Assembly: GCA_024650045.1 (NCBI GenBank)
Contig: JANKMU010000006.1
Location: 1 to 64,000, forward strand
Reading direction: 5' to 3'
DNA from: Mycoplasmatota bacterium
GTDB lineage: Bacteria > Bacillota_I > Bacilli_A > Acholeplasmatales > Acholeplasmataceae
Length of the DNA stretch: 64,000 bases
This document shows positions 62,067 to 64,000 of the stretch, one piece after another. Both the position numbers and the translations under genes were made by a program. The notes beneath the pieces are model-generated. The model was not told the DNA's origin, did no database searches, and saw nothing but the letters and a program-made list of their open reading frames with translations. How positions within the stretch are numbered: the stretch's first letter is position 1; the number at the start of each line of letters is the position of its first letter.

Positions 62067-63848
62067 TTACGCAAATTGACTTTGATATAACTCATTATAA
62101 AAGCCTTTTTTTGCAATCAACTCATCATGTGTGCCTTGTTCTATGATATTTCCTTCATGAACGACTAAAATAAGATCAGCTTTTTGGATTGTTGATAAGC
62201 GATGAGCAATCACAAAGCTTGTCTTATTTTCCATTAAAGCAAGCATCGCTTTTTGAATTTGTACCTCAGTATGTGTATCCACATTTGAAGTTGCTTCATC
62301 TAAGATAAGCATCTTAGTTCTTGATAGCATAGCTCTAGCAATAACTAACAATTGTTTTTGACCTTTTGATATGCTTAAGCCTTCATCAGTTAAGATTGTA
62401 TCGTATCCTTTAGGTAGATGCGATATAAACGTATGAATTCTAGCTTTCTTAGCTGCTTCTTCAACTTCTAATCGACTGACATCACCATTGCCATATGCAA
62501 TGTTTTCATAAACCGTTCCGTGGAAGATCCAAGTGTCTTGCAAGACCATTGAAAATGCCTTTCTAAGACTCTTTCTTGTTAAGTGTCTAATATCAATACC
62601 ATCTAAGTAAATATGGCCTTGATCGACATCATAGAAACGCATTAATAGATTCACAAGTGTTGTTTTACCACCACCTGTAGGTCCTACGATTGCGATGACA
62701 TTACCTTTAGGTGCTTTTAAATTCACGTTATTTAAGATGATTTGGTTTTCTAAGTATCCAAATGATACATCCTTAAATTCAATATCGCCTTTGATATCTT
62801 TAACTTCTAATGCATCTTCAATATCTTTAGGTTCTTCTTCGTGGTCTAGGACAAGGAAGACTCTTTCAGCAGCTGCGAGTGCACTTTGAATTTCTGCAAT
62901 AATATTAGACATTTGGTTAATCGGTCCAGAAAATCTTCTTGAATAAAGGGTAAAGGCTGTTAAGTTACCTAAAGTCATACTACCCATAAAATATAAGATA
63001 CCCCCAAAGACACCTACTAAAGCAACCGATAAGTTGGAAATAAAGTTAACAGCAGGTCCTACGGATGTTGCATAATATCCTGATTCGTATGAAGCAGTGG
63101 TTGCTGCTTCATTGATTTCATCGAATTTTTCCAATACTGCTTCTTCTTGTACATAAGATTGAATGGTACGTTGACCCGTAATCATTTCTTCAGCAAAACC
63201 ATTCATTTCACCTAATTTTTGGTTACGAATACGATATTTCTTTTTCACGATTTTTGATAATACTTTGGTGATAACAATCGAAATAGGAATCGTTAATACA
63301 AAGACTAATACTAATATAGGTGACATAATAAGCATCATCACAAACGAAATCGTTACTGTAATGACTGATGTAAAGATGTTAAAAACATCATGAGCTAATG
63401 ATGTATTAATCGTATCAATATCATAACTCATCTTACTAATAATATCACCGGTCTGATTTTGATCGAAATAAGATATTGATACATTATTTAATTTATCGAA
63501 TAAGTCTTGTCTCATTTTTTTGACAACACTTTGAGAGATCTTCACCATAGATATAGATAGCAAGTAGTTCAGTAATGCACTAATTAAATAGAACCCAACC
63601 ATAAGTCCAGCAAAGAAAAATACGCGTTCAAAATCAACACCATCTTCCATCGCACCAATCGTGCGACCTGTTAAGTAAGGTCCAATTAATGATAAAACAT
63701 TAGCAACAATCGTTAGAATTAATGCTAGAACTAACTTTGTTTTATAAAAATATAAGTAACTCCATAGTCTTTTTAAAACATAGGCTTTATTTTTAGCTTT
63801 TTGAGAACCGTCATTTCTGCCTCTGCCTTGTTTACCTGCATACATCAT
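62067..63848 (-). CDS. ABC exporter half-transporter, second subunit
   Basis: A 593-residue fused membrane/ATPase protein. Six membrane helices (about 38-330), then Walker A GPTGGGKTTLVNLL, a signature reading LSISKGQKQ, Walker B MLILDEATSNVD and H-loop AHRLSTIQKADLIL. It overlaps the preceding gene by 4 bases (ATGA), so the two subunits are probably a heterodimer of the multidrug/lipid exporter type. Cargo unknown. Confidence 0.93.
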   Translation of the reverse strand: MMYAGKQGRGRNDGSQKAKNKAYVLKRLWSYLYFYKTKLVLALILTIVANVLSLIGPYLTGRTIGAMEDGVDFERVFFFAGLMVGFYLISALLNYLLSISMVKISQSVVKKMRQDLFDKLNNVSISYFDQNQTGDIISKMSYDIDTINTSLAHDVFNIFTSVITVTISFVMMLIMSPILVLVFVLTIPISIVITKVLSKIVKKKYRIRNQKLGEMNGFAEEMITGQRTIQSYVQEEAVLEKFDEINEAATTASYESGYYATSVGPAVNFISNLSVALVGVFGGILYFMGSMTLGNLTAFTLYSRRFSGPINQMSNIIAEIQSALAAAERVFLVLDHEEEPKDIEDALEVKDIKGDIEFKDVSFGYLENQIILNNVNLKAPKGNVIAIVGPTGGGKTTLVNLLMRFYDVDQGHIYLDGIDIRHLTRKSLRKAFSMVLQDTWIFHGTVYENIAYGNGDVSRLEVEEAAKKARIHTFISHLPKGYDTILTDEGLSISKGQKQLLVIARAMLSRTKMLILDEATSNVDTHTEVQIQKAMLALMENKTSFVIAHRLSTIQKADLILVVHEGNIIEQGTHDELIAKKGFYNELYQSQFA

Positions 63849-64000
63849 TTTTGCTCACCTCCTAATTGGTAGTAAGCAATTTCTTGATACATGACTGATG
63901 ATTGCATTAACTCATCGTGGGTACCACTTGCTAGTATTCTTCCTTCATCAACCAATAAAATCATATCTGAGTTTCTTAAACTACTAATGCGTTGTGCAAT
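63845..64000 (-). CDS. ABC exporter half-transporter, C-terminal end only
   Basis: Only the last 51 residues are visible: IAQRISSLRNSDMILLVDEG and a C-terminus ending QLGGEQK, then TGA. The H-loop position is glutamine (AQRIS) rather than histidine, as in the degenerate-site subunit of heterodimeric exporters. The remainder lies off the right edge. Confidence 0.9.
   Translation of the reverse strand: MAQRISSLRNSDMILLVDEGRILASGTHDELMQSSVMYQEIAYYQLGGEQK

Noticed and set aside
1-64000. CRISPR arrays, rRNA, tRNA, insertion sequences
   Set aside because: No regularly spaced repeats, no conserved rRNA segments, no cloverleaf, no transposase with inverted ends seen by eye.

Overview
The window is AT-rich, densely packed, mostly minus-strand bacterial DNA with strong AGGAGG-type ribosome binding sites and short gaps. 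It uses the standard bacterial code: an intact release factor 2 gene is present, tryptophan is TGG, and several genes end in TGA. Together with an archaeal-type ProS, an EF-G paralogue, RNase J, RqcH and a CtpA-like protease, this suggests a Bacillota/Tenericutes lineage that kept UGA as stop, most likely Acholeplasma-like. That assignment is inference. No rRNA, tRNA or CRISPR array was recognised.

Layout. 1-296: 5' end of a Wadjet jetA-like gene running off the left edge. 384-4285: DEAD-box helicase, DsbA-like protein, amidohydrolase. 4341-11039: recX, S41 protease, YitT, prfB, secA. 11240-13885: LemA, a DUF3137-like protein, and metK behind a SAM-I riboswitch with a terminator. 14132-19291: priA, fmt, a YutG-like protein and a degenerate HD-GYP-like membrane protein. 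19344-23641: the rimP-nusA-ylxR-ylxQ-infB-rbfA operon with its own promoter and terminator. 23858-26678: zinc-type ABC importer plus a Fur-family regulator, with two matching operators; a third near-identical site lies on the sodA promoter at 40373. 26721-33319: aldo/keto reductase, fused otsA-otsB, coaD, HAD phosphatase, RNase J. 33428-34887: AbiE toxin-antitoxin pair. 35137-41626: exonuclease, uvrC, rpoZ, gmk, rqcH, sodA and a membrane protein. 41674-45069: hpf fused in frame to a ComF-like zinc-finger segment, EF-G paralogue, yidD. 45183-51786: RelBE-type pair, proS, cvfB, two different Fic genes, and a membrane protein/XRE/oxidoreductase operon.

52617-61468 is the most unusual part: an Rhs/YD-repeat polymorphic-toxin-like locus. 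One reading frame of about 2,246 codons is split by a single in-frame TAA. It ends in a C-terminal domain I do not recognise and is followed by a putative partner gene. Next come a diverged orphan copy of that C-terminal domain, still carrying the Rhs junction motif, and a second copy of the partner gene. A frameshifted YD-repeat scrap follows, then a further membrane protein gene. This is the layout expected after repeated displacement of Rhs tips. The window ends with cspA and a heterodimeric ABC exporter, the second subunit partial.

The strongest leads are the Rhs tip/partner family, the Wadjet system continuing off the left edge, the predicted zinc-regulator link to sodA, and the ComF-like/HPF fusion whose upstream ribosome binding site is buried in a hairpin.
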